From Solea solea (Eukaryota; Chordata; Actinopteri; Pleuronectiformes; Soleidae), in the NCBI RefSeq assembly GCF_958295425.1, contig NC_081136.1:15516381-15580380 (forward strand): DNA of 64,000 bases, in the 5' to 3' direction. Shown here in pieces: positions 51,150 to 63,051 of the stretch. Made by a program: the position numbers and the translations under genes. Numbering within the stretch: the stretch's first letter is position 1; the number at the start of each line of letters is the position of its first letter. The notes below the pieces were generated by a model that was not told the origin of the DNA, did no database searches, and saw nothing but the letters and a program-made list of their open reading frames with translations.

Positions 51150-51310
51150 GTTAAGTTACCATCATGCCAACTTGGCCCTCATTTAGACACTGAATCATTC
51201 AGATTGCACTGCTGTGATTGCTTAATTAAATGCTCGGCTGTGTAATGACTTTGCTTGAAAGAGAATTAAATGTCTTAATGGTGTGGAATCCATGTTGAGC
51301 TGAACAGAAA
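51150..51310. promoter_or_regulatory. Candidate conserved non-coding block
   Basis: Repeat-free complex sequence with TTAATTAA at 51222-51229 and TGAATCATTCAG near 51191. Located just upstream of the Tc1 relic. Function inferred. Confidence 0.25.
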
Positions 51311-51630
51311 TCAATGGGACATAGTGCTGGAACCCAAGGTGTTTTCCGACTTGTTTAGGGTGAACGTTGTGTATTGATGCCGCCCCTCAGTCAGCGAGTC
51401 AGACGCTCATTCCTCTTGGTCCAAAGCATTGATTGCTGGCATTCAAGTGTGCTTACTTTGTGCTTTCTGGAGAGGACTAGGAATTTAGATTACAATGCCT
51501 TCCAAGTATGCAGTGTACGTAAAACTGCATTTATATTTGGAGATGTTAAACTACAAATAGAATCATCTATTATGAGTCCCTATAAATAAAAAAGACATTG
51601 TCAAAACAAATGTATTGCATCCTCCTTGTA

Positions 51631-52533
51631 TCACACACGGGCCACTTTGTTAGATTCACGCGTCGCTAGTACCCGGTTCCTCTTTTGCCTTTGAAACCGT
51701 CATAATTCTTTGTGACGTATATTTGACGAGGTACAGGAAACATTCCTCCGAGATTAGGGTTTGTATGACATGATGGTATCGTGCAGTTTCTGCAGATTTG
51801 TCATCTGCACGGTGTGCACGTCCGTGATCGCCATTAATTTCACATTCCACCACCTCCCACCGGTGCTCTTTTCAACTGCGAGTACAGGGAACTCATTGTC
51901 ACGTTCAAGAAACGGGTTAGAGATGACTTGAGCTTTGTGACTTGGCAAGTTCTCCCACTGGAAGATGGGTACACTGTGGTCATAAATGGTCGGACATGGT
52001 CACCTACACTACTCTGGTCGGCAAGACAAGAAAAATATCTCCCCACGCTATTGCATTACCACCAGCAGCGTGAAAAGTTCATACAAGACAGGATAGATCC
52101 ATGCTTTCTTGTTATTTACGCTGCATTCGAAACCAAACATCTGAATGCAGCAGTGGAACTGGGAACTGATACTCATCAGACCAAGAAGCATTTGTCCAAT
52201 ACATTTTGATGAGTCTGTGCATAATTACAGCCTCAATTTCCTCTTCTTAGCTAAAGGAGTGTCAACCAGAGTGATATTCTGCTGTTGTAGCCCATTCACC
52301 TCAAGGTTGAACACATTGTGCATTCAGAAATGGTCATAACTTGGATATAACGAGTGGTCATCAAATAACTCTTGCCCCTCTATCGTCCCTCTGTATACCC
52401 TCTGACCTCTGGTATCAACAAGGCATTTTCACCAAGAGAATTACAGCTCACTGGATATTTTCTCTTTCCCAGATCTTCCTCTGTAAACCTTAGAGATTGT
52501 TGTGCATGGAAATCCCAGTGGTTTAGCAATTTC
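51631..52533 (-). pseudogene. Decayed Tc1/mariner-type transposon with broken transposase
   Basis: The original element encoded a DDE transposase that cuts and pastes the element at TA dinucleotides. The left end begins after TA (51629-51630) with a terminal-inverted-repeat-like stretch containing GGCCACTTTGTTAG, typical of a widespread teleost Tc1-like family. On the minus strand the coding remnant runs from a helix-turn-helix piece (near 52480-52533) through the first catalytic motif WSDE (52171-52184), a PFMTTVYPSS motif (about 51968-51998) and the second-aspartate region, here QWENLPSHKA (51931-51961), where the expected aspartate is glutamate. The proline-rich lead to the third acidic residue (near 51859-51873) is largely deleted. 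The 5' end of the gene, the right terminus and several internal blocks are missing, and the frame is broken. It cannot encode an active enzyme. Confidence 0.88.
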
Positions 52534-55229
52534 CTTTATTTAGACAATTAAACACACATTGCATCAGGATTTTATTCAGCCCCAATGAGTCTGTTTATTT
52601 GTGTTAATGTTAATGTTACCATGGCATTTTACAGCTGCTTCGAGTTCAACATGTTTATTATTTCTTGTGACTATTAAAGTGCAACAAAGCATGGTCACCT
52701 TAAGTTCAACATGAACAGTCCTCCAGCATGTGTCACCACGAGGGCCTTAAGGAAAACACTGGAACCCGAGGCACATTAAAACAGTTCTTGAAATGAGAGT
52801 AGCCAACTATCTCACACATATCGGATTGAAAGACGTCTAGAAATGAGCAAAGCTGGGAAGGTCATGTGGCTCCTAAAATGACAACTGATTATAAAACCGC
52901 CTCTGGCCTGAGACACTGTAATCCCCCAGATGTTACTATGAAATATGAGTCTGAATACTGTATGAGTCTGAATTTGATTTCTCAAACAATGTCCGCGTGT
53001 CTGCATTCGTAAACCCACAGCATTTAAGGACAAAATTAAGTTGATCCTGTCAGAAAGCTTAAGGACATGAAACAAAGCCCATGGCCGTGTTAATACTTCA
53101 TCTACTTTTCGTCTCATCTCGTCTGTATAATAAGTTCCCACTCTAGCAAGACCACTGGGGCTAATAAGGGTTTTATCTGCTTTTGATATTAGATAATAAC
53201 ACCTCATCAAAGTTAAGCCAGGTTGGCTCCAGTCCTCCTTCCAAATTCACATTAGCCTAACAATGTCTCGCAAAGAAATCTTATCAAATTCAAATTAAGG
53301 GTGAGTTGAATAGCCACAAGGATACCACTCGCCGTCACTCAAAGAACAAGTAATTTGGTGCTGCTGCAAAGAATTACGGTCCACTTTGTAAATCATTGAG
53401 ATCATAGTTTCTGTGCACACGCCTTAATACTTTCATAATCCCAAGGCAAATATGAGCACATCTGTTGCATATGAATGAAGAATTTATAACTTTTGGGTGC
53501 GAAAATAGGTCTGAGTGACACAATTGGGATTTTTTGTTTTGGAAAATATAAATAGAGACACTAGTCAGACAGTCTGTGTTATCTACACCAGAGGGCAAAC
53601 ACATTTATAGCATATTTGTTTTCACCAGATATAGTCAATGCAGGTAGCCCTGTGACTTAAATATACACATGAAAACTAATGTCATTATAAGTAATATTCC
53701 ATTTTAATGTTTACATTGTATTTAGATTATAAATAAAAGAACACATGTTTGTTTGTTGTTAGTTGTCTTGGTTATTTTAAAAGTCTCACTTGTCTAAAAA
53801 AAAATATTATTCTCCAGGTAAATCCTGTATCTATAAGCGAGAGTGCAAAGGTTTCAGAATTCTTATCATCCCTTGTGGCATCCTTTGTCAGGTTGTATGA
53901 AAAAAAAAATGAAATATTAACTGGAAAATATAGCTCGGAGAGATAGAAAATAAATTACTTCAGTGTGGCAAGGAAAAGAAGATTGTGAGATTTATCAAGT
54001 CAAGATGGAAATGCCTGCTAAGTCTGTGGCCCGCACCTTGAAAAATTAAAGAGAAATCAAATGCCTTAGAGTACACAGAAATTGCAATGCAAACGTGTGT
54101 GCGTGTTTGTGCACGTGCGTCTGCACAATTTCATTTATTGTTGAAATGTCATTGATCTGTATCAGCCATTTCATTCCTGTTGTGATATGGAACAAAAGAC
54201 GCAAGCCTCCATATGACAATAATGCTTACCTTGCATGGACAAGGACCTTATTGTATTTTTCAATTCCTCTATAGTTAAATCAGAGGTTAATAAGCAACAA
54301 TCAGCCACAGCAGTTTCCTTTTATTCATTTTACAGCTGATTGGCGTACACTCTTCAGTCTTTGAACACTCAACAGATTTTCTGTGAAACAGCTTAACTGG
54401 CAAAATCTATAATTGTACAGATAAGGCAACATGTTAGCTAGATAAAGGTTAAACTATCATGGATATGTTTCCCATCCGTCTAAAGCCAATTTTACACATT
54501 CAGCTCAAGTAATAGTGGGTGAGGAAGAGGGAAAAAAAAAAAAAAAAACTGGCAAGTCAATATTGATTGATCTGGAGCTTTAGCAATTACCTCCATGTGC
54601 AGAAGACCATGTTAAGGTCAGTATTATCTTAGCTCATTTTATGGGTCAGTGCCCTGGCTTTAGCTGAAATAAATTAATGGGGTAAACACTTTAGCTCACC
54701 TTGATGGAATTTACAGCAAGTGTAAAACCTTGTATAGGTGGAAGGTACTGTGGTGGAGAGCGACCCTTGATATTTTTTCTGAACACTGAACACTGAATTT
54801 AGGCGGTGAAATATAGTCTATAGATTTTGCTTTAGCGTTGGAAGGCGTGGCTGTTTTTTAAAAAAAAGCCTGTCAAGAGAAAAAGATGCAGGAACCCTTT
54901 CATGCACAGACGCTGTCACACAACAATGTTTGGAGATGTGTCAACAAATCTTAATATATTCACTTTGTGCATTCAAACTACGCTACACACGCAGTACTGT
55001 TAAGCAAAACTATAGCACCCTTGAGCCAATAAAAAAAAAAGAGTCCTCAACTTTGCATGTTATATCTTGACACCTTTGTGTATTTCACTGGAGGGAACAG
55101 GCAAATGTTATTATTCAACTACAATATTCCATCAGCTTTCAGTGTATTGGCATTTTTCTGTAGCCTTCCGGCTGACATGCAAACAGTTCTTATGTTCTTA
55201 AGCCCAAAATAAATTCACTTTCCAATGCA
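52534..55229. other. Unique non-coding sequence
   Basis: No gene is recognised. A 132-codon minus-strand open frame (52812-53210) has no known domain. Minus-strand donor words CAAG/GTAAGC (near 54230) and CAAG/GTGAGC (near 54689) have acceptors close by but would give exons of only about 30-40 bases. An A17 run lies at 54532-54548. Confidence 0.5.
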
Positions 55230-55560
55230 GCGATCTCCTCCTTAATGAAAAGTCAATGTCCCTCACTCATTGGCGAGCTCCCACGGGAACAGTCAGAAAG
55301 ATGAATTTATCAGCAGCAGGCTGGAGACTGCGCCCAAGGGGACACCACCCCTTATGATCAAACAGAATGCTACAGAGTGTGTCCAACTAGTCCTCCATTA
55401 TTACCCTGCTTGTGCTCTTAATGTGAGCTGACGAAAGGGGGATGACAGTATTGATCTAATGAAAGTGCTATTTATATTCTCACAAATCCTCTCACATGTG
55501 ATTACAGAAGCACTCTGCTGTTATGGCCGAGTGTCGATGGCAACAGTTTGCTTGCTTCCC
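55230..55560. promoter_or_regulatory. Candidate conserved non-coding block
   Basis: Complex repeat-free sequence, somewhat richer in CpG at its right edge (GCGCATGTGGCG, TTAGCGCGC at 55561-55586). No open frame of note. Enhancer-like by texture only. Confidence 0.2.
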
Positions 55561-56939
55561 GCGCATGTGGCGTTACGTTAGCGCGCTCCTTTCGCAGCAT
55601 TTCCTTTCAGACTTGTGTCACATTATCAAAGCGTGCTCCCATTATATATCTTTTTTTTTTAACAAGTAATGTCCATCAAAACAGAATTTGAGTGAATACT
55701 GAAAACGATTTAACGACCGTGCAGCAGAGTTTTTTTTTCATAGAGTTTCAGTGGAAGTTCTGCATTGTTAATCTGCATCGCTGTTTCATCTCTGTTAACA
55801 TTTTCAGAGGTTATGATTATTAATACCACCATGTCGTGTCAGCAGCTCTGATAAGGGGAGCATGAAGTTGTTGTCATGGCATATGGTTAACAGAACTATA
55901 GATAAGCTTTAATCCCCACCAGGCCTAATGTAATGCATAGCAAACGTCACAGCAGCACAGAACACACACACGTGTAAACATCAGCCACAGGATGAATATG
56001 CAGCGTGTGAAATTATATTGAAACATGCAATAGGTTGCATAAAACGCAGATGTAACACATGCTCATCACATTCATTATTCCACAAGTGCAGCTCTTGCAC
56101 AGCTTCCTCTCGCATGACCCATGTGTACTCCCCATGCATGAACATATTCTACCCGTGGGTATATGCACTCATGAATAAAACACTAAACACAAAATAGTTT
56201 ACCGTGGACCTCGACACAGCAGAAAATCTGTACAATTTGAATGTCACCAGTGACTCATGACTCATATTGCGACAAGCAATCTCACATGTTGACAAAGAAG
56301 TGATCAAATGAATCAAAAAATGAGTTGCAAGATGTCATTTCTATGGTCTGTAATTTGTTTTCAAATTGTGCCCATATCATGTTTTTTGTTAATACAAAAG
56401 ACTGACTGACTTAAACTAACCAGTCTTATTAAAACAGAATTTGTATCAGCGTGGATTTACCAGTGACGATGCTGTTGATACAACTAAAAGGAAACAGCAA
56501 ATCGCTGGTTGGATTTTGTTAGGGGCAGCCTCAGCAGTCGAGTCACGCTGCAGTAGATGGTGGGAGCACACAGCACGTGACTGTCACACCAGAAAACCAG
56601 GGTTATACATAAAAGTATACATACCAGTTACACATGTATTACTAAACGAGGAATATAAATGTCAGCGTTTGATAAATTTGACTCATTAGTGCAGAATTTT
56701 TAAAGCAGATCGATGGTCTGTACATGATGTAGACATAGGATTTCCAAGTGTACAAACATCTGAAATCTGAGAATAATTATGAACTTATTTATGATTATGT
56801 GGTTTGGAGAGTTTTCACATCCCGAGAGAAAAATGCATACTACGCACTGAAAGACGGCTCTTCTTTATTGGATTCTGCACAGATAGAGGATCTGCGTTCA
56901 TCTCAGTCTCCACTGTGCGAGTCTCTCCAACGTGGCTGT
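55561..56939. other. Unique non-coding sequence
   Basis: No gene is recognised. T runs occur near 55655 and 55733. Open frames at 56441-56689 and 56748-56951 have no known domain. Confidence 0.5.
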
Positions 56940-57040
56940 ACTGCCCCGTAAACAGACATTGAGTGATTAGCACTGCTCAGCCATTGACATCATTTGCATT
57001 TTAATAGACTATAATTACAACTCAGGGAAAATAAATTGCA
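56940..57040. promoter_or_regulatory. Candidate element with POU octamer and homeodomain site
   Basis: ATTTGCAT at 56992-56999 is a perfect POU/octamer site and TAATTA at 57012-57017 a homeodomain core, 12 bases apart, within repeat-free sequence. Regulatory function is inferred from the motifs. Confidence 0.3.
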
Positions 57041-57384
57041 GTTTGAAGAATGTTTGGATTACGCCAACTCTCTGGCTATCCTTGGGAGATAGCAGTGAGC
57101 ATATGCAAGAGCTGCCTGTGTGGTTAATATCAGGTTCAGAAATGTACAGAGAGGCAGGATTGCTTCCTGTGCTGAAAAGAGGAGAAGACAATGTGCACTG
57201 TGTTTTTGTCATTCACAGTATAAATGAGAGATTTAGATTATCAACAGTTTCTATAATTTAAGTTTGAAACCCACTGGTAGTAAGGGTGCTATGTGTTTTA
57301 CAAAGTGTAATTAAAAAAAAAAAAACATATTAAAAAAAGAACATGCAAGTTTAATACTAAGCCTGAGGATATTTCCCTTTAAAC
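57041..57384. other. Unique non-coding sequence
   Basis: Opposing open frames at 57015-57261 show no known domain. An A12 run lies near 57314. No gene is recognised. Confidence 0.5.
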
Positions 57385-57500
57385 AGCTGTTGAGTGACAC
57401 ACACTGTTGACTGACACACCGCTGACTGTTCTTTGAATCAAACCTGTGACCTTTCAGTTAAACGACATGTCTCTAATCACAAAGCCATCCTGCCACTCTC
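57385..57500 (-). mobile_element. Decayed tRNA-derived SINE remnant
   Basis: On the minus strand the copy starts GTGGCAGGATGGCTTTGTG and continues into TTAGAGACATGTCG. An A-box-like TGGCTTTGTGA lies at 57477-57487 and a B-box-like AGGTTTGATTC at 57435-57445 (consensus GGTTCGANTCC with two mismatches). Box spacing fits a tRNA. Its first ten bases match the remnant at 4380-4490. The tail beyond 57430 is GTGTGTCA-rich and not assigned. Confidence 0.5.
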
Positions 57501-57519
57501 TGCGGAGATGTTTGGTTCC

Positions 57520-57770
57520 TCATTAATGCCTGTGATAATTGCAGTTTGTCCATTTCATATCCCCCACTCCGTCTTATCTCCACACCTCACCTGCTGAGAT
57601 GTGACACCTTCCTCGGATTTGCCGAGGGACGTCTAACCCTGGCAGCTAAAGCCCATGTGACCCCATAAGCAAGAGTGACAACACAATAATACTCCCCGTG
57701 CCTAATATTTCATTGGTGGATTATCAGATTAGAGGCTCCAGTTGTTTATTGGCTTGGTGACTATCGAAAA
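57520..57770. promoter_or_regulatory. Candidate conserved non-coding block
   Basis: Contains CATTAATG (57521-57528), GATAATTGC near 57534, CTTATC near 57573 and TTATTGG near 57746. Complex and repeat-free. A minus-strand donor-like CAG/GTGAGG near 57592 has a plausible acceptor 54 bases upstream, but the exon reading is not favoured. Confidence 0.25.
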
Positions 57771-58089
57771 GTTGATCTGTCAAGTTTATCTCACACTTGT
57801 CGTATCAAGGCAGTGTTGGACTACACAGTTGGCTGTGGATGGAAGATAAGGCCGACATAGCTGAAAGGAACCTCCAGAAAATGAGAAACAAGGCTTTTCT
57901 TCTTTTTCTTTCTTTCTTTTGCAACAACAATACTTTATCTAGTTTAAGAAATGGACCCCACCAAGCGCATTACTGCTCGTTTGGATTTCTTAGGCCTTAT
58001 TGGCATGACATAGAGTTGCCCTTTTTTTTCATTTTCAAAGGAGATATCAGAAATCATCCACCAGTTTAGGACTGAGGTTAGTGCTGTGG
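57771..58089. other. Unique non-coding sequence
   Basis: A short pyrimidine tract lies near 57898-57920. The 90-codon open frame at 57797-58069 is unrecognised. No gene is called. Confidence 0.5.
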
Positions 58090-58420
58090 AATCACAAGTT
58101 TCAAAGAGGATGTAATCCATTCCCCTTTTCTGCAGTTCCTTTGTGGCATTTCAAAGACATGACCCAATATGGCTTTCCTATCAATCTGTTGTTCCGACGT
58201 AATCACAGGTTGGTGGGAGTCCATTACTGAGCCTTTGGATGTGGCTCACTAATTCAAGCTAACTGGTTTCATTCCATTGCAAAGAGTCACTCTGAAGGTC
58301 GTAGCCTCGTCAAACGTGACTGTCAGAGGAGATCTGTGAATAACAGTCAGAGATGAGATCCCTATCTCTATAAATCTGCTCTTATCGGATTTGCAAGTCA
58401 AGGTGTAAATGTTTTGACAT
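58090..58420. promoter_or_regulatory. Candidate conserved non-coding block
   Basis: Long complex repeat-free stretch with GATA-type words (CCTATCTC near 58361, CTTATCGG near 58381), CCAATATGG near 58164 and CACTAATTCAAGC near 58247. Possibly a regulatory element. Untested. Confidence 0.25.
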
Positions 58421-59125
58421 CACCCCTGGAAGGATGGAGAGTTGAATTTCCAATTACTGGAGAGACATCTTTTATATGAGCAGAATAATAAACAAGCATT
58501 GAAACATTAATGACATGAGTATTATAGAGCAAGAAAGCTATGGGAATGCTAGCTGTGCAGTACGTAAAAATGTAATAATACACTTAATTAATAATACAGA
58601 TAATTTGGTGACCAAAGTTCTACAACTAGTAACATAATCGTTGGCCCTTGGTATATCTGCATTGTATTTATTTATTTATTTTTTATTTGTTGCTTTATGG
58701 AGAAAAACATGGTTGGATTTAGAGGGTAATTTGTGGGTTACTCCAGCAGAATTCTCTGTATCTAACCTATGCCAACCGCTGTATATTACACATTTAGTGG
58801 ATTGCATTTATCAAACAGTAAGTGTCTGTTAAGGGATGCATGTCTTCACAGTTGTGATTAATCTAAAGCCCTTTTGAGATTTGGAACAGTAGATAGTGCC
58901 AAAGAGCTTTAGGCTGAATTTATATGTATAAGCACTCGTCTTATATTTTCGAATAGTAACAGCAGAACACCCCTCCAAAGAGAAAATGATTTCCTCCTCT
59001 CCCGTTTCCATCTTTTTTATGGAACAGCACACGGGTTTGTCACTTACAGGCACTGTGATTATTCACCTGGCGAGCATATTATTCTAGCAAATACCACAGC
59101 TATAATTTTTCATTTTTCATTCCAG
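58421..59125. other. Unique AT-rich non-coding sequence
   Basis: No gene is recognised. A TTTA repeat lies near 58665-58690. The last 25 bases form the pyrimidine tract for the following exon-like segment. Confidence 0.5.
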
Positions 59126-59248
59126 GGAATTGATGAGAATGCACTACATCCCATTTTCCAAAATATAGGGTATTCTTTGCACCACACATGTGGATTCCCT
59201 GATTACACTCTGCCTCTGGCCTGTGTTGGGGGCAAATGTGCAGGACTT
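59126..59248 (+). other. Best candidate coding exon (123 nt), unassigned
   Basis: The acceptor is excellent (TTTTTCATTTTTCATTCCAG ends at 59125) and the donor is consensus (ACTT/GTAAGT at 59248/59249). Exactly 41 codons are open in the first frame, starting GIDENALHPIFQ and ending GGKCAGL with three cysteines; the other frames contain stops. The phase is 0 at both ends. No family is recognised. The acceptor-like site at 63821 could supply the next exon in the same phase. It could still be chance. Confidence 0.3.
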
Positions 59249-61592
59249 GTAAGTGCAATTCACAATAATCCATTAATATTTTATTACATTATGAAAAAAA
59301 AAGGATTGGAATATAGAAGTCAATCCATATTAGATGCAGAATAAATCATTTAAGTCAAATTTGTTCATCAATGGATTAATAGTATACCTTATTTTTGTGC
59401 ATGGAGACTTCAGATTATAAAAAAAACACGATATCTTAAATTGTGTTTTTTGAAACAACCCGTGAATTATTACTTTTACATGTCTGTCTTAATAACATAC
59501 AGCAAATTTCCTAGAGTCACTGTAACGTCATTTGACACACATGCACATTTGTTTTTTTCCTCAATTCAAAAGCAGACGATTAAGAACTAAATCAGTCCTT
59601 GGTGCTAAAACAAAGGGACCCAAGACACAGCTAGAGGCAGACGACAGCACAGATGTCCACCACATGGAATGGACGCAACTCATTTGTTGCACTTTGCACT
59701 TATTTATTTATTTCCTTGGTCTGATTTAGGGGAACATCTGTCACCTTTGCCTAAGTGCCTGCTTGCATGATCCATAGATTATGGTTTAGGATAAAACACC
59801 CCCATGTTGTTTAGCTCTGCAGTCCCAAGCTCAGGTGAAAATTCCTGTTAGGTATTTAGAATTCACAGTCGTTGCCAAGCTATCGCATTGGCTTTGCTTT
59901 GACTTTTAGGAACATCATATCACCCTTTTGAAATTTAATTAGAACACAGTTTTGGTTATTTAGGTAAATACGAACAAGGGATTTCAATAACTGAAGTTAC
60001 ATGATATCACATTTGAATGTAGTAATGGAGGCAGCAGTGGATTAACAACTCCTCTGTGTGCCATGACTTTTTCAGTCAGAAAAGAAAGTGGCAAACATAT
60101 TCAGAAGATACTGTATGTTAGACATAAGCAGGCATAGTTTGTATCATATGAGCCTTTTGTCAAGTGGCTAAAATCTGTTTATCCCTCTGGCCACGCTGAC
60201 AGCCATGTTATCAGTGAGAGTAAGTGTCGAGGTCAGAGGCTGGTTCACAGAAAAATGTGTGAATACCTCATGCCACCACTTCTCAAACTTTCCGATAGGT
60301 ACTCAAGGTACTTTGTGATATTTAAACTGTGTGCTACCTGATCGTCAGACCAAGCATTATACACAATAAACAAACATCTGTTGTATTATATAAAAAAAAA
60401 AAAACTGTATAATGCTAACAATCTAACAAACATAAGGATGTCTGTATGTGTTAGCTCCCATGGCCAGTGCTGCTTTTAATGCTTTTAATTGCTTCTATGC
60501 CCCTTACCATAGGCCCTGTTCCCAATGGCAGTCTGCCCACCACCAAAGTAAATTAATTAAATGGGCATACTGCCACAGTTGTAGAACAAAAACTGACACA
60601 CGTGTCTGAAGTATTTGGAGTGTCAACCAGGATAAAGGATGTCAGAGAGTTTTCCAATTCTCGGTGCCCATCCCCACCTAGTACCAATAGCCATCAGTAT
60701 TCTTGTTTCTGCAGCACTCACTAAAACAACACACTTGACAGAAGCCTCAGGATCCCTTCTGCACTATCATGCATGACAACATCAAAGCTTTTCTCTACTG
60801 CATCTCTTCTTCATTTTCTCCCTCCTCTGTCCCATTTAACTGCTGTTTAGAGCTAAAAGCAGTGGTACCATTTGCAAAGGTCCTAGCTGTCTAATTCCAG
60901 TGGTTTCAATCACAGAATCGCAGCTGAAAGCTCAGTTCGAGAAACATTTTTAAATTGGACAGGTGCAAACTAAGTAAAACATGTGTGCACATGGGTTAAC
61001 GAGGATTGTTTGATCTCATATAAATCTATTGATTTAAAAGGACTTGCCATGTTAAAAACAAATCATAGACCGTCCAGGATTCTCCGGGATATTCCCTTAA
61101 TTGCCTGTCTTTGTTCTTCTTCAACACATTGGCAAACATTAATCTCTTAAATATCAGTTGAGCCAAATCCCCACATTTCCATAAGAGGGATGTTTCAATG
61201 ATGAGCTGTATCTATCATTGGGGAGCCTCTCAGCACCCACAAACAGATTGAGCTGGCACCAAAGATGGATCTGCCAACACTTCATTCTGCATATCTCTAT
61301 TTAATGATATTATATTTCATTTCCCGAGCAAAGAAAACATCATTACCCAAAGCAGTGAGTCGTAACAAGCCATTCTGCAACAGATTCCAGGCCTCCTTGG
61401 TGGTACAGTAATTGAATTACAATTTCATATGACAGAAACTTTGAAAATGATTGCATTTGTTTCCATTTGTTTCTTCTGTTACATACAAAGCTGAACTTTG
61501 CACTCGTATGAAAACAAACAGCACGTTTCCATTCACAGTCAACCTATGGTTGTAGTTCAACTATGCCATTCAATTGGACTAGGGGAATCCAT
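59249..61592. other. Unique non-coding sequence
   Basis: No gene is recognised. Contents include A runs near 59294 and 60391, a TTTA repeat near 59698-59714 and a phrase ACTTCTCAAACTTTCC at 60278-60293 that weakly recalls a hAT transposon end. Confidence 0.5.
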
Positions 61593-62060
61593 TTATTGGT
61601 GTGAGGTGTGTCCACCTTTGCTGCACTTGGTGGTTTGAACGCTTCCTTCCAAGAGCCACAGAAACTGTGCTATGAGGACGATTATAAGGGAAGCTGTGTA
61701 TCCTACCACCAACTTCCTAAATAAGTACACAGGAAGAGATGGGTGGTCGACTATCAGAGATGTCACAGGAATAGTCCTCAGGCAACATTCAGTTTTGTTT
61801 CTGACAATTCCCAATCCTTGACCCAAATTGATAAGTGCCTAAAATTGATTTCTGTGGTAAACTGTGATTAAGTGCTGGAAAGCCATTGGGGTTTTGAAAA
61901 GTGGCCCAGTTGTTTTGACCACAGATTGAAAAGCAGTTATCATTTCAATGAGAGCGATATGCACATAGGAGAGAAGGACAAAGAGGTCAGCAGAAGTAGA
62001 GTAAGTGCTCCCTCGGGCATACACAAGGCTATTCAAAAGGCCCCATAGAGAGACCAGGCG
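61593..62060 (-). other. Unassigned frame broken by one stop, possible pseudogene
   Basis: On the minus strand a single frame runs from about 62060 to 61593, about 150 codons, broken once at about 61839-61841. It is rich in hydrophobic stretches (for example FVLLSYVHIALIEM and ASLIIVLIAQFLWLL), which could be transmembrane-like segments of a decayed gene or a chance effect of composition. I recognise no family. No promoter, splice or poly-A evidence was found. Confidence 0.2.
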
Positions 62061-62157
62061 AAATTGATTCCAGTTTTATTCCTGGTCAAATGCATGACTA
62101 TGCGAAGGGTGACCCATTGGTGGACCTGTCCACTCAAATTAGGAAACCATTTGGAAG

Positions 62158-62179
62158 ATATGGCCACATTTGGCCATAT
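62158..62179. repeat. Short perfect hairpin
   Basis: ATATGGCCA (62158-62166) and TGGCCATAT (62171-62179) form a 9-bp inverted repeat with a four-base loop. Confidence 0.9.
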
Positions 62180-62445
62180 ATTACAGACTATTGTGTCACA
62201 GTAACATTATTTCACACATCAAAACATCTAGAGGTCAACATGTGGCCTGTTTCGTGACTGATGATCTCTGTATTGGGGCAGGCCCCCCATCTACTAAAGT
62301 CATTTGTGATAATTACCCTGTGTGGCCTCCACTGGAAAAACTAACACAGTGAAACGTTTCTGTGGCACTGTCTCTGGCACAGGTCATATAAAGTTATAAA
62401 GGTTTTGCTACCAATTGTATGTGTTTTGACAAAAGCAAACATGTG

Positions 62446-62540
62446 AATGGTCCGTATTTATACTTTTCTCGTCTTGATGACCACTCAAAGCTGCTTTAAA
62501 CAAAAGTGTTGCCATTCACTCTACCACTGAGCCCTGTAAG
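62446..62540 (-). mobile_element. V-SINE-type remnant, core deleted
   Basis: The plus strand carries ATGGTCCGTATTTATAC and CGTCTTGATGACCACTCAAAG, the same tail as the copy at 8709-8958. It ends with CTCTACCACTGAGCC, the complement of a tRNA A-box region GGCTCAGTGGTAGAG. The V-SINE core that should separate tail and head is missing, so this is an internally deleted copy. Confidence 0.75.
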
Positions 62541-63010
62541 AAGTCTAACAAAGAAAATACCATGAGGGAACTTTAAGTTAGCCAGCAGATCTTTTAATTA
62601 CATGTGGTTGCGAAAAATATATTAACATGGCATGCATGTAATGTCTCTAAATACTTGCAGGTAGGGTAATTGCAAAGGGACATTGTTTACTCAGCATTTT
62701 TGAAAGCAAGCCTGTTATAGTGAAAGCATGCAGTGACTGGGAGATAAATGTACATTTTGAGCCATAGATTTTGTTGTGACTTGTTCAAAAATAGTTCAAC
62801 CAGTTTGTTCAGCAAGATCATGATTTTCACAAGAGTTTTGTCTTTGTTAGAGGGTCATTTTGAGAAAAGCAGTGTCCAGCAATGTGTGTGACAGGGACAA
62901 CTACATTTTTTGAAAGACATTTTGTTGCTGAATTTGCAATTTCTTGAAGGCACAGCTGTCTGAAACAGAGAAATAAAATGTTTTGGTTTTTTTTGCTGCT
63001 TGGTTCAGTA

Positions 63011-63051
63011 CCATATATATATCTATATATAGATAGATAGATATATATACA
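63011..63051. repeat. Interrupted (TA)n/(TAGA)n microsatellite
   Basis: ATATATATATCTATATATAG is followed by TAGA units and a second TA run. Confidence 0.9.

Noticed and set aside
52812..53210. 132-codon minus-strand open frame
   Set aside because: No recognisable domain, no promoter or splice support; such lengths occur by chance in 64 kb.
57593..57646. Minus-strand 54-nt exon-like segment
   Set aside because: Weak acceptor, two frames open by chance, and it sits within a block that looks more like regulatory sequence.
60270..60300. Phrase resembling a hAT transposon terminus (ACTTCTCAAACTTTCC)
   Set aside because: Only about 16 bases, with no partner end or target duplication seen.
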